From assembly GCA_030560485.1 (NCBI GenBank), contig JAKTTS010000005.1:1-64000 (forward strand): 64,000 bases of DNA, given 5' to 3'. Source of the stretch: Ascoidea tarda (nom. inval.). Its lineage: Eukaryota > Ascomycota > Saccharomycetes > Ascoideales > Ascoideaceae. The position numbers were made by a program, and so were the translations under genes. Of this stretch, positions 1 through 9,618 are shown piece after piece. Position 1 is the first letter of the stretch, and each line of letters starts with the position of its first letter. The notes under the pieces are model-generated. The model ran no database searches. It was not told where the DNA came from and saw nothing but the letters and a program-made list of their open reading frames with translations.

Positions 1-1206
1 AAAGTTACTGAGACTAACTGGTAAGAAATCCGGGGAGTGAACGCAGATAGATGAGTAACAATTTGAGGTAAATTGTTGGGAATTAAGTTGGTTACAGTAG
101 CTTGAGTAGCATGGGGTTAGTTGTGTTATTACGCCAGATATTTTTTCTGAGAGAGAATTTAAAGAGTTGAGAAAAGTGGGAGAATTGAAAAAGTCTAGAT
201 CGAAATCCAGGCCTGTAGAGTGATTTGAGTCGGAGGTGGTAATTGAGTTTAAAGGTGGTAAAGAAAAGGATATGATATCATTTAAGGTGGATGAGTAGTT
301 ACAGATATTGTTATTTAAAAAAGTAGATAATATTGAGAGGAAAATAAAGTCTATTTGTTTATTTGGGTATTTGTTGTTAACTAGTAGTTTGATTATTAAT
401 TTGAATTGTTTTATAGTTAGATTAATTGAGATATTGTCATTATTAGTGTTGTCAATGTTTTTGTTCATATTATTATCATTTGACAAGGTATTGTAATTGG
501 AGTGGTAGAATTGATATAAAATGGAGATAAACCATTTATAAAGAGAAGAGTAGGACCAAATTTCTTTACAAGATTTCAACATTTTATCTGTTATAAAATG
601 GTGAGTTAGAGAGGAAGTCTCTAGCGTTTTAGCAGAATCTATGGAAGGTTTGCTTTCATGGGAGACAAAAGCAGATGGAGAAACGGTTAGAGAGTATCTG
701 GTTGAGTTTGAATCAAGGGTTCTGTCGGTGGAAGTAGAGTAGTTTCTTTCAAAGATCTGGGGGTTGTAGTTGTCATTGGAATCAAAAGTATCAGTCATTG
801 AGGAGGAGTACTGGCGTTCATAAAGGGTACCAAGAGAGTAGGTGGAATCACAGGTAGAGTTTCTGGAGAAGATATGAGCAGAAGAATCTGGAGACTGGTG
901 AGAAGCAAAGGAATTGGGTGTTTTAAAAGGGCTGTTGGAGGGAGTGGTGAAGGAGGAGCTGACACTGGGAAAACTGTTGTGGGAGATGGACTCCAAGTGG
1001 CCAGTGAGCTGATTGACAGAGGGATAGACTGGCATAGAGAACAGGGAAACAGAGGCTCTGAGGGAGAACTGGGGCTTGTCGATGTTCTCAGACTTGGAGA
1101 AGCCTATGGCAGTGAAGGTGTTGGTGATGTTCACTCTGGAAAGAGACGCAGAGGAAGCAGTGACACCAGCAGGGGCATTGAGCGAGTGTGGGAAAGAGAG
1201 TTCCAT
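1..1206 (-). CDS. Ser/Thr-rich protein, 3' part outside window (partial)
   Basis: An uninterrupted minus-strand frame of 402 codons runs from the ATG at 1206 to the left edge, so the C-terminus is missing. No in-frame ATG lies between this start and an upstream stop about 100 bases away. Residues 1 to about 200 are rich in Ser, Thr, Pro and Asn and look disordered. A more ordered segment starts near residue 205 with KSCKEIWSYSSLYKW. Two CYSSxC motifs sit near residues 366 and 383. I do not recognise the protein. The paired CYSxxC pattern loosely reminds me of the region before the RhoGEF domain in Tus1/Rom-type exchange factors, but this is memory only. It is divergent from the membrane-protein gene at 1510. 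Confidence 0.75.
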   Translation of the reverse strand, partial: MELSFPHSLNAPAGVTASSASLSRVNITNTFTAIGFSKSENIDKPQFSLRASVSLFSMPVYPSVNQLTGHLESISHNSFPSVSSSFTTPSNSPFKTPNSFASHQSPDSSAHIFSRNSTCDSTYSLGTLYERQYSSSMTDTFDSNDNYNPQIFERNYSTSTDRTLDSNSTRYSLTVSPSAFVSHESKPSIDSAKTLETSSLTHHFITDKMLKSCKEIWSYSSLYKWFISILYQFYHSNYNTLSNDNNMNKNIDNTNNDNISINLTIKQFKLIIKLLVNNKYPNKQIDFIFLSILSTFLNNNICNYSSTLNDIISFSLPPLNSITTSDSNHSTGLDFDLDFFNSPTFLNSLNSLSEKISGVITQLTPCYSSYCNQLNSQQFTSNCYSSICVHSPDFLPVSLSNF

Positions 1207-1509
1207 GGGATTCAAGACATTCCACAAAGGACTGGGCTGGAGAAGAAGCAGAAGAAGCAGAAGCAGCAACAACAGCAGCAGAAAAAGAAGCAGGAAGCAG
1301 AGTATTTATAGAGCTATAAATAGCTGCGATCTGCAAAAGGAGCTGGACCCGGCGCTTAGGCTCAGCGCTTAGCTCGGCGCTTAATTGCTGGGAAGCTCTA
1401 GAACTGGGCTGGGGGCGTTGTTGGTGCTGTTTCTTCTTCCAATGCTGCTACTGTTGCTGGATGATGCTGCTGTTGTTGTTGTTGCTGCTTCTGCTGCTTC
1501 TGCTCCACA
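1207..1509. promoter_or_regulatory. Divergent promoter with TATA elements and CTG-rich tracts
   Basis: This 303-bp gap separates two divergent genes. TATA-like words sit at 1304-1311 (tatttata, usable by the minus gene) and about 1315-1322 (tataaata). A short GC-rich block (ggcgcttaggctcagcgctt) lies at about 1350-1380. Tracts of mixed CTG/CTT/TTG triplets lie just upstream of both start codons and are pyrimidine-rich on each gene's coding strand, as at several other gene starts in this window. Confidence 0.5.
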
Positions 1510-4500
1510 ATGTCCTTCTCCCGCCCCTCCAGCCAGGCCTCCTTGCTTCTTGACCAGAAATTTACCAGTCTCGGTTTCAGCGAAATTGATCTTTCTCAGT
1601 ACCATGATCAAGACCATCCAGTTTCCTCAGATGCTCCAGGTGCTCCAGCTTCTTCTCCAAGACCCTCACACGTATCCCCAGATGCTGACGATATTGCCAT
1701 CCAAATTAGCAGCAGGTTCAACCACGACCTAGAAGAATATTTGGCTACAAAGGACTCTGACGACGACTCTTCTTTGTCAATTGCTCTTGCCTTAGACAAC
1801 CAATATGCTACTTTGCACTCTCCCATTTCCCACCATGGAGATATCTATAGGTCCATCTCAATTGATGATTCCAATTGCAACCTGTTCAATATTGCCAATG
1901 GTGCCGCTGCTAATAACAATCGCAGTTTAATTGATCGCGATATCTTGATAACTGATAATAACGGTAACGATAACGATAACGATAATGATAATGATAACGA
2001 TGATGATAATGATAATGATAATGATAATGATAACGACAATTCCAGTAAACAACCAAATCCCAAGACTGGTTTGTTCAAAGATTTGAAAAAAGATATCATC
2101 TTGCTCATATTTTTTTTGAATTCTCTCATCTCAGTTATCTGCTCATTACCTTTCCAAATCTATATGCTTGTCCAAATCATAATCCTATCTTCCCAATACC
2201 TCAAATCTATCCAAATCAACAATACTCAATCAGGTAACCCTCTATTCATCTCCTACTACACCACAATAAATTTCCTTAAATCCTCAAACCCTGATTCCTA
2301 CACTGAAAGCAATTTAAACATATCAATCCCAATAGATATATTCTTGCCTGCTATCATTCTCATTTTCTCGAAATTATACCAAATATTCCTAACCTTTTTA
2401 TCAATCTATTCTAAAAACGTAATTCAGATTTTTTTTCTATTTATTTACCTAATCTTACTCTTGATTTTTACCACCTGCCTATACTCTCAAACTGCAAACT
2501 CTTTTACTCTCAGCCCTGAAAACTCCTCTTTATCTTCATCTACAACTTCAAATCTTTGGTCCGATAATATCAATTCCTATGACTTGAACACCTATGACTT
2601 AATCTGTAAAATCTTCAGCTATTTACTAATAGTCTTTTCAGCTTTAACTGTCTTGGTCCATCTATTCTTTTATTTCTTTTATGCTAAAAACCTATCAGCC
2701 CGAAAATCCTCTTCTTCAATCGCTATACCCTTCAAATTGAACCCCTTATTACAAACTTTCCAATTTCATAGAGCTTCAATAACTATAAGTTGCTTCACCT
2801 CAATGGTCTTCTTATCTCTATTTGTCGACATGTACCAACTAACCTCATCAAGCAAATTTACAATCTTCCTAATTTTTTTATCCCCTTTCTACTTGTTTTT
2901 ACAAGACATTGTTGTTTCCTATGAACTCTTTATCGGGTCCTTCATCTTTGGCATTTTATTCAATTTACTATATATTCTCTTTGCCTTTCACCAAATCTTA
3001 TTGATCTTCAAACTCAGATCAATCCACCAATACCCAATCAAATTTTTCATCATCAAGGTTTTCTTCCTTTTTTATTTCACGCTACTATCTCTAAACATCA
3101 TCATGGTCATAAAAGTCATTTTAAACTTTGATAAAGGTTTAAAATCTTACACCACAAAATCTTACAGCACTTTCTTTCATTTTAAATCTTTCAATCAAAA
3201 TAATAATCAAAATAATAATCAAAATAAGCATATCAATAACAACACCAATACCAACATACAATTATCACCGTTTATAAACACAAATGATCCTCTTCCAAAA
3301 AGATTTTCAATGAAAAATTACCTCTCCTCCCAATCTTTCTCAAAGAGCATTTTCTCATCTAACCAAAATTTAATCCCAAAAAATGATAATCAAGAAAAGA
3401 GAAATTCTTCTAAATCTTTTAAATTTTCAAAACTTTTCCCCTTTTTCTCAATTTTATCCATCGCTATCACCATCGCCTTTATCATATTCGAATTCGTCTA
3501 TTATTTCAATTTGAAAGATTTCACCCTCAAAATGGGCCCGGCAATCGATGATGTCTTTTACATTAGTTTTGATAACTTGTTAGACATCTTCCTTCAATTC
3601 CCAAGGAAAACATTAATTTCGAATGCCTCTCTATTAATATTTGGTGAATTTTACTTACTATTTATATTTGCCTTATATTTCTTAACTTCAAATAATAAAT
3701 CTTTCAATTCAACTATTCAAATCTTTTTTTCTCTATTACTTAAAGAAAAAAAAAATTCTTATGATCTTAAAAAAGATTTAATCCTCGGCTTTAAAATTCT
3801 TATTGTCCTAATCTCCGCTTTTCAACTAATTTTCTCAATGTGTCAATACGGTCAAATGAATTTTGTTTATTTTATCTACAATTTTAATAACAATAATTTC
3901 AATCCAAGTTTAAAAAATTACATCATCACTCACAGCTTTGTTTCCATTATTTTATCTCTATTAAGATTTATCATTCAAATTTATTCGTTTGCCTATAAAC
4001 ATCGACTGAAAAATTTAGAAAAATTAAATTCAAATCCACAAAATTTAAATAATTTCCATAAAAATAATAACAACCAGCAAGTAAAAGAAGGAAACGATAA
4101 TAATTTTAATACAACTTTGATCGAAGAAAAATACTCACTTAACATTTTTTACAAAATGTTAATTCTATTCAATGCTTATTTCATAACAGGTTACATTATT
4201 AATTTATTAAATAAAATTCAAACCTTATCCAAGCTTGAAATGATATTATCAATTTTTTTAATAATAATTTTAACAACAATCTTTATTGGAATGCTTCTCA
4301 CTTCAACTTTACTATTCTCATCTTTTCAAAATAAAAAAACTGACGTTTATCAAACCAAAACGAAATTTTATTTAATTGAAATCTTTTGGGGATTTTTAAG
4401 TTTCATTATATTCTCCATAACGTTAGCATACCCAATATTTCAAATCATTCGGATTCGAAAAACAGATTTGTTTAAATTATTTAAAATGAAAACATTTCAA

Positions 4501-4830
4501 TATTTTATAACCTTTTACTATGGGAAACCTGAACAAATTTATTCAAATCAAAATTTTCAATTGTACGGTAGTACTTATTTGCCACATTCATTTGCCTACA
4601 ATATTGTTAGCGAATATTGTAGATTTTACATCATATTTTATAGTTCCTTGGTGATACTCTCATTGGTGGTTATGTTATTGACAATTGACCTACTTTTATT
4701 TAACGATAAAAGTATTCTTCAAAGAGTTGAGTCATTTTTCAGAAAACAAAAAAACAAAAAAATTGGAAAATTGTCAAATAAAAATTTTTATTCACTTCTT
4801 AAAAAAAAAAAAATATCAGAATATAAATAA
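1510..4830 (+). CDS. Large polytopic membrane protein, unrecognised
   Basis: The ATG at 1510 opens 1106 codons. Residues 1 to about 190 are hydrophilic and end in an Asp/Asn tract (about residues 150-178, an imperfect GATAAT repeat). From about residue 195 to the C-terminus I count roughly 16-18 strongly hydrophobic segments. They are split by two Asn-rich hydrophilic loops (about 555-640 and 835-875), and a short Lys-rich tail closes the protein. The many evenly spread segments suggest a transporter, channel or scaffold of an internal membrane. I see no motif of the MFS, ABC, P-type ATPase, CSC1/TMEM63 or anoctamin families. A conserved fungal membrane protein of unknown function or a fast-evolving lineage-specific gene are both possible. 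Confidence 0.8.
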   Translation: MSFSRPSSQASLLLDQKFTSLGFSEIDLSQYHDQDHPVSSDAPGAPASSPRPSHVSPDADDIAIQISSRFNHDLEEYLATKDSDDDSSLSIALALDNQYATLHSPISHHGDIYRSISIDDSNCNLFNIANGAAANNNRSLIDRDILITDNNGNDNDNDNDNDNDDDNDNDNDNDNDNSSKQPNPKTGLFKDLKKDIILLIFFLNSLISVICSLPFQIYMLVQIIILSSQYLKSIQINNTQSGNPLFISYYTTINFLKSSNPDSYTESNLNISIPIDIFLPAIILIFSKLYQIFLTFLSIYSKNVIQIFFLFIYLILLLIFTTCLYSQTANSFTLSPENSSLSSSTTSNLWSDNINSYDLNTYDLICKIFSYLLIVFSALTVLVHLFFYFFYAKNLSARKSSSSIAIPFKLNPLLQTFQFHRASITISCFTSMVFLSLFVDMYQLTSSSKFTIFLIFLSPFYLFLQDIVVSYELFIGSFIFGILFNLLYILFAFHQILLIFKLRSIHQYPIKFFIIKVFFLFYFTLLSLNIIMVIKVILNFDKGLKSYTTKSYSTFFHFKSFNQNNNQNNNQNKHINNNTNTNIQLSPFINTNDPLPKRFSMKNYLSSQSFSKSIFSSNQNLIPKNDNQEKRNSSKSFKFSKLFPFFSILSIAITIAFIIFEFVYYFNLKDFTLKMGPAIDDVFYISFDNLLDIFLQFPRKTLISNASLLIFGEFYLLFIFALYFLTSNNKSFNSTIQIFFSLLLKEKKNSYDLKKDLILGFKILIVLISAFQLIFSMCQYGQMNFVYFIYNFNNNNFNPSLKNYIITHSFVSIILSLLRFIIQIYSFAYKHRLKNLEKLNSNPQNLNNFHKNNNNQQVKEGNDNNFNTTLIEEKYSLNIFYKMLILFNAYFITGYIINLLNKIQTLSKLEMILSIFLIIILTTIFIGMLLTSTLLFSSFQNKKTDVYQTKTKFYLIEIFWGFLSFIIFSITLAYPIFQIIRIRKTDLFKLFKMKTFQYFITFYYGKPEQIYSNQNFQLYGSTYLPHSFAYNIVSEYCRFYIIFYSSLVILSLVVMLLTIDLLLFNDKSILQRVESFFRKQKNKKIGKLSNKNFYSLLKKKKISEYK

Positions 4831-5080
4831 TCAATTTATCCAGTTAATTAATGACTTAAGGAATTATCAGATGTAAAATGATGTTGTTTTGAAGTTTATT
4901 TTAAGTTTTTTTTTGAAGGCTTTTTTGTTGAATTTTATTTGTTTTATAGTATTTAATATTAATATTAATATAGCTATATATAAATTTAATTAATTGTATA
5001 TATGTATATTAACATTAAAAGTAAATTGAGCTTAGAATAAAATGACTAATTAGAAATAAGTTAATAAATTGATTAATCAA

Positions 5081-6265
5081 TTAAATGTAACCAATTTTAT
5101 TAGCAATATCTAAAGCATCGTAGTCAGCAGTTAATCTTACATAAGCTTTTTTGGTACCATTTGGACGAATTAAAGTATTAATTTTTAAAGCTTCAACTTC
5201 ATATAAATCTTTCACAGCAGTTTTAATTTGATTTTTATTGGCTTTTAAATCAACTTGGAAAACTAAAGTGTTAGAATCTTCGATTTTTTTCATGGCAGTT
5301 TCAGAGACAATTGGTGCAACAATAATTTTATAAGAATCTAATCTATTGTAATGTGGAACAGACTTGGAAATACGTTTTGGGTTTCTTGATAATTTTAATG
5401 TTTTTGGTAAACGGAAAGTGGTTGAAGTTCTAACTTTTAAAATTTTTTTTGAGTTTACCCCTTTAGCAACAGCTTTTTTGGCATTAAGAGCCTTGGTAGA
5501 TTTATCTAAATAGAAAAAAAAAAGAAAATAGTAAGTAAAAATTGAAAATCTTTATTAATTACTTAATGTTTGGCCTTTTAGAATCAATGCACATTGAATA
5601 TTAAGATTAAATACAGCTTTTATTGAAATTTTTTATTGTGTAATAAAACTTCATTATAAAATAATCGCAATTGAAAAAGGAGCCTAACATTTTGTGAGAT
5701 TATAAGAAATTATCTGTATTAATTTCGTGAATAAAAAAAATTAAAAATAATTCTTAATATGATTGAAATAAATTTCTTTTCACAACCCAATCTCCTAGTC
5801 CTTTAGGTTTTCTTTAAGAACTTATAATTGATTTAAAGAATACGCTTTAATCCTATATTTTTTGAGAATAACTAATTTCTAATTTTAAAAAAGAATAATC
5901 AAATAAAATAGCTCTGTGCAATATATTAAATATCAATTAGTTCAAAACATTTATAAATGAAAATACAATAACTAGCTTGGTTATATTTTTGCCAATATTC
6001 CAATTACTTTTACGTCCTTTGATTGTGATGTAATTTAAATGTTTGGATATTTTTCTCTCCTTTGTAACGAGTTCAATATTTTCTCTTATTTAAACGGAAA
6101 TTTTAATTATCATTTTCATTTTTTGGTGATTAAAACTAGAATTTTCATTAAAACTGTTGGAATTATTAAGATAATACTAGGAATGATAATGGTAGCAAAA
6201 TCGATATTCAATGTAGATTCTGAAATAATTAAAATTCGGATTAGTCACATACTAGTTGGAGCCAT
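5081..6265 (-). CDS. RPL25: 60S ribosomal protein L25 (uL23), two exons
   Basis: uL23 sits at the polypeptide exit tunnel of the large ribosomal subunit and docks SRP and nascent-chain factors. Exon 2 (5505-5081) encodes the whole conserved body, including [30 protein letters not shown] and the ending IANKIGYI. Its upstream border is a 3' splice site (ctatttag). Exon 1 is only 13 bases (6265-6253, ATGGCTCCAACTA) followed by a perfect GTATGT. Joining them gives 145 residues starting [16 protein letters not shown], matching the yeast MAPSAKA... start, and the phase fits. S. cerevisiae RPL25 also has an intron after its first few codons. The intron is 747 nt (5506-6252), long for yeast. I did not find a perfect TACTAAC close to its 3' end. 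Confidence 0.93.
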
Positions 6266-7065
6266 TTAATATGATATATTATGTATTTATGTTATTAACT
6301 TATACTGAATTATATTACAAGACTGTCTTGATCTGCTCTAGCTCTTCAATGTATCGTTAGTGGTGAGGCAGATTTTGCTGAAATTTGAAGAATTCAAAGT
6401 GGAAAAGGTAGGCAAAAAGCGGCCGAAAGCGGCGTTTTCTCTTTTCGCGCATAGAAGCGTAGTTATGAGCGCGTTTATAAAGCAAAACAAAAAAAAAAAA
6501 TACAAGAGCCCTTATCTTTAGCACATGATTAGGGCTTTTAAAGCCCAAATTTCAGAAGCAGCACATGAAGCAAAAGCAGCAGAACTATCGTTAGCTTTGT
6601 AAAATCTTAGCAAATTTGGTCGATTCAATTTATGAACGTTTTATTGATGGTCCAATAGCCCCATTATAGTATGCAAATTATCTATTAATTTAATTTTGAA
6701 CAATTATATAAACAATAAATCAGAAAACTCAATAAAACTCAATAAATTAACAAGTAAATAAATAAATTAAACCCATAATAATTCAAACCGAAGCTTCAAA
6801 CAAGTGTAAACAATTAAATAAAAAAAAACAGGAACAAACATAATCTAAATGAGTAAAACAATAAGGTGAAAAAACAGTAATTGGAAATAAAAAAACATGA
6901 AGAACAATAAAAAAGACAATAAAAAAAAATACCTGACAATAAAAGAATAATAACATAAAAAAATAAAGAAAACAAGAAAACAAGAAACCAATAAGCAATA
7001 AAAAAAATTTAAAATAAAAATATAAAAGTTATTGTTTATAATTTTATTTTCTTCAAATAAAAATA
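6266..7065. other. Intergenic: RPL25 promoter and CDH1 3' region
   Basis: No gene is supported here. Between 6380 and 6480 there is a GC-richer island (gcggccgaaagcggcg) next to the Tbf1-type site. From 6600 to 7065 the DNA is A-rich on the plus strand and probably holds the CDH1 3' end, since CDH1 runs on the minus strand. Short open frames in this stretch are T-rich translation noise. Confidence 0.6.
6529..6536 (+). promoter_or_regulatory. Tbf1-type site (TTAGGGCT) in the RPL25 promoter
   Basis: TTAGGGCT is the complement of AGCCCTAA, the RGCCCTAA word bound by Tbf1. In many ascomycetes other than Saccharomyces this marks ribosomal protein promoters. It lies about 265 bp upstream of the RPL25 ATG. 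A near copy (gcccttat) is at 6508-6515 and an E-box-like cacatg is at 6522-6527. The function is inferred from the motif and its position. Confidence 0.55.
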
Positions 7066-9618
7066 TTATCTCAATTGAAGAAGTGCATCCAGTAATAAAG
7101 ATGATGGTCCATTTTCATGTTTGCTTTTATCAAAGACATTCCAAAATCGTAATGTTTCGTCTCCTGCCCCTGTAACTATTGTTTGCCCATCTGAACTCAT
7201 AGCCAAATATAATACTCTATAGGTATGTCCAGTCAATGAAGCGATTTGTTGCATAGTAGGATATTTCCAGATAACGATTTGGTGCTTTGCATACCCATGA
7301 GTACTAACAATTTCATTAGAATTTTTTGACCACATTAAATTACAAACCTGTGATCCAGTATCAGTATCACTAACTTTATTACCATTTAGTGTATTCCAAA
7401 CTTTGATTCTTCTATCTGCAGTTCCTCCTCCTGATGCTAATATTCCTCTTTGATGTGGTGACCAAGAAATGGCTTTTACAGCTGCTCTATGTTCACTTAT
7501 CTTATAGAGTGGTTTTTCACTATTATTGATTCCATCCCAAACCATTAATCTATTATCATTTCCTCCAGACGCTAATTTGTTTTCTTCGATGTTCCATTTT
7601 AACCCACAAATTTCCTGTTTATGGGCTTCAATTTTTTGAATATAGTGTTCAGGAACTCTAACGTCTCTATGTAAGATTGTTCTATCCCTTGAGCCAGATG
7701 TTAAAATGTGTTCATTCCAAGCCAATGCAGCAGCTCTTGATGTATGGCCAGTCATTGTTCTTGTGCATTTACAACTTTTAGCATCCCAGATTGCAACCAA
7801 ACCATTATTAGATCCAACAGCTAAATGAGAACCAGTTCCGATCCAGCTAATACTAGTAACTTTATTATTATCGCCTAAATCACATAATTTATTAACTGCA
7901 CCAGATGATGAGTCCCAAAGATAAACACATGAACCTAAACCAACACCTAGAATATCTTGGGAACCCCAATCGACTAAATTAAGATAAAAATCATCAGCTA
8001 ATTCAGGTGCATCTAAAACTCTATAAGGAACCTTTGAGATTGATCGTGGTTTCTTTTGAGGGGATAGTAATAACCTTTGAGTATCAGATCTAATTGGAGA
8101 TAAAGAATAAAATTCAGAAAGATTATTCTTTTTTTGATTGAATTTCGAGGGAGAAGATTGATAAGTGAATAAATTGCCATTTGATCTACTTTGATTTGAT
8201 CGAATTGAATTATAAGAAGTAATATTATTTGAAGAAATAAAGGAGTTATTTGTGCCAAAAGAATTAAAATTGTTATGATTATGGTTATGGTTGTGACTAT
8301 GATTATTAAAATTGTTTATGTTATTATTGATATCATAATTATTAAGATCGTAGTTATTTGACATTGACATTGAATTATTTGAAAATGAATTTGAGTGAAT
8401 TAAATTTGAGGAGTGAGGAGGAGATCTTTGCACCACTATAACGTTGTTATTATCATTGTTAAGACTATTATAGTTATTTATGAAGGAGTTGTTGTTAATA
8501 ACTGAATTATTTATAGGATTGTTTAGTAATAGATTATCATTGTTGTTGTTGATATTATTACTGTTCGATATAATGCTGTTATTTGAATTATTGAAAATGT
8601 TTAGAGAGGAAGATAATTCGGTTGAAGAAGGTCTCTTTTTGAGATTTTTGAAGAACTTTTTTGTTGATTTAATTGGAGCAGTTGCTTGAGGAACATTATC
8701 GCCAAATAATTCAGCTTTTAATACGGTTGAGAATGTTATATTGGCTTCTTCTTCTCTTCTTAGGTCCATATCATTTTCAGAGTTTCGTATACTGATTGAA
8801 GATGGGGAGGATAAACCGTTGTTGATATTTTGTATATTATTTATGTTTTGGTTTTGATTTTGATTTGTGTTGTTATTATTGTTATCGTTTATTATTGAGA
8901 AGTCAAAGTTATTAGTCTGGTTATTATTATTGTTATTATTATTGTTATTGTTATTATTGGACAAGAATGAGTTACTAATTGAAGTGTTTGATATTGAAGA
9001 TATTAAAAGATTATCATCAATGTTATTTATTGAGTAAGCAGCTTGTAAATCTATTCCTATTCTATTTGGGATTAACCTATCGCTGTATATAGTTTTATTT
9101 TTAAGTTTGTTTTTATTTTTATTTTTATTATTAAATCTTGAAGAAATCATTTTCTTAGTATTTGATATTGGAGAATCATTTATAGTGCTACGATTATTAA
9201 TATCGTTTTTACGATTTGTATCTATAGATCTATCAAGTTTGTCAGATTTATTGCTTTTATTGTAGTGGTTAGTTTGATTGGATCGATTGCTGTTTACATT
9301 TTCAGTAATTTTATAATTGTTAATTGGTGATAATTGTGAGGGAGTTTTAGGAGGTGATTTTGAGACAGAGTTAAATATTGAATTTGAATTAGCATTAAAA
9401 CGCAACTTTAAATTTGTAGGGGAGGATGGCGAGGATGAAGATGAAGAGGAAGAAGGCGAGGGCGAGGGTGAGGAGGAGAGTAGAGTAGAAGATATATTGA
9501 TTTGATTTTTCAAAGAAGGAGACTTGAGATGAGAGTAGGACGATTTTGTGGATGAAGTTGGGGATGAGATGCCCTTGGGGGAGTTTCTTGCATCGAGTAG
9601 TCTTTTATGAACTTCCAT
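7066..9618 (-). CDS. CDH1: APC/C activator Cdh1 (Fizzy-related WD40 protein)
   Basis: Cdh1 activates the anaphase-promoting complex from late mitosis through G1 and recruits substrates such as B-type cyclins. The ATG at 9618 (MEVHKRLLDARNSPKG) gives 850 residues; the open frame upstream of it has no other ATG. A C-box DRLIPNR begins at residue 180. From about residue 530 the sequence KVPYRVLDAPELADDFY opens a seven-bladed WD40 propeller of Cdh1 rather than Cdc20 type (NLVDWGSQDILGVGLG). The protein ends in LQLR where Cdh1 usually ends in Ile-Arg. It is about 280-350 residues longer than typical Cdh1, because Asn/Ser-rich inserts fill the region between C-box and propeller. Two Clb cyclins in this window are expected targets. 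Confidence 0.93.
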   Translation of the reverse strand: MEVHKRLLDARNSPKGISSPTSSTKSSYSHLKSPSLKNQINISSTLLSSSPSPSPSSSSSSSSPSSPTNLKLRFNANSNSIFNSVSKSPPKTPSQLSPINNYKITENVNSNRSNQTNHYNKSNKSDKLDRSIDTNRKNDINNRSTINDSPISNTKKMISSRFNNKNKNKNKLKNKTIYSDRLIPNRIGIDLQAAYSINNIDDNLLISSISNTSISNSFLSNNNNNNNNNNNNNQTNNFDFSIINDNNNNNTNQNQNQNINNIQNINNGLSSPSSISIRNSENDMDLRREEEANITFSTVLKAELFGDNVPQATAPIKSTKKFFKNLKKRPSSTELSSSLNIFNNSNNSIISNSNNINNNNDNLLLNNPINNSVINNNSFINNYNSLNNDNNNVIVVQRSPPHSSNLIHSNSFSNNSMSMSNNYDLNNYDINNNINNFNNHSHNHNHNHNNFNSFGTNNSFISSNNITSYNSIRSNQSRSNGNLFTYQSSPSKFNQKKNNLSEFYSLSPIRSDTQRLLLSPQKKPRSISKVPYRVLDAPELADDFYLNLVDWGSQDILGVGLGSCVYLWDSSSGAVNKLCDLGDNNKVTSISWIGTGSHLAVGSNNGLVAIWDAKSCKCTRTMTGHTSRAAALAWNEHILTSGSRDRTILHRDVRVPEHYIQKIEAHKQEICGLKWNIEENKLASGGNDNRLMVWDGINNSEKPLYKISEHRAAVKAISWSPHQRGILASGGGTADRRIKVWNTLNGNKVSDTDTGSQVCNLMWSKNSNEIVSTHGYAKHQIVIWKYPTMQQIASLTGHTYRVLYLAMSSDGQTIVTGAGDETLRFWNVFDKSKHENGPSSLLLDALLQLR

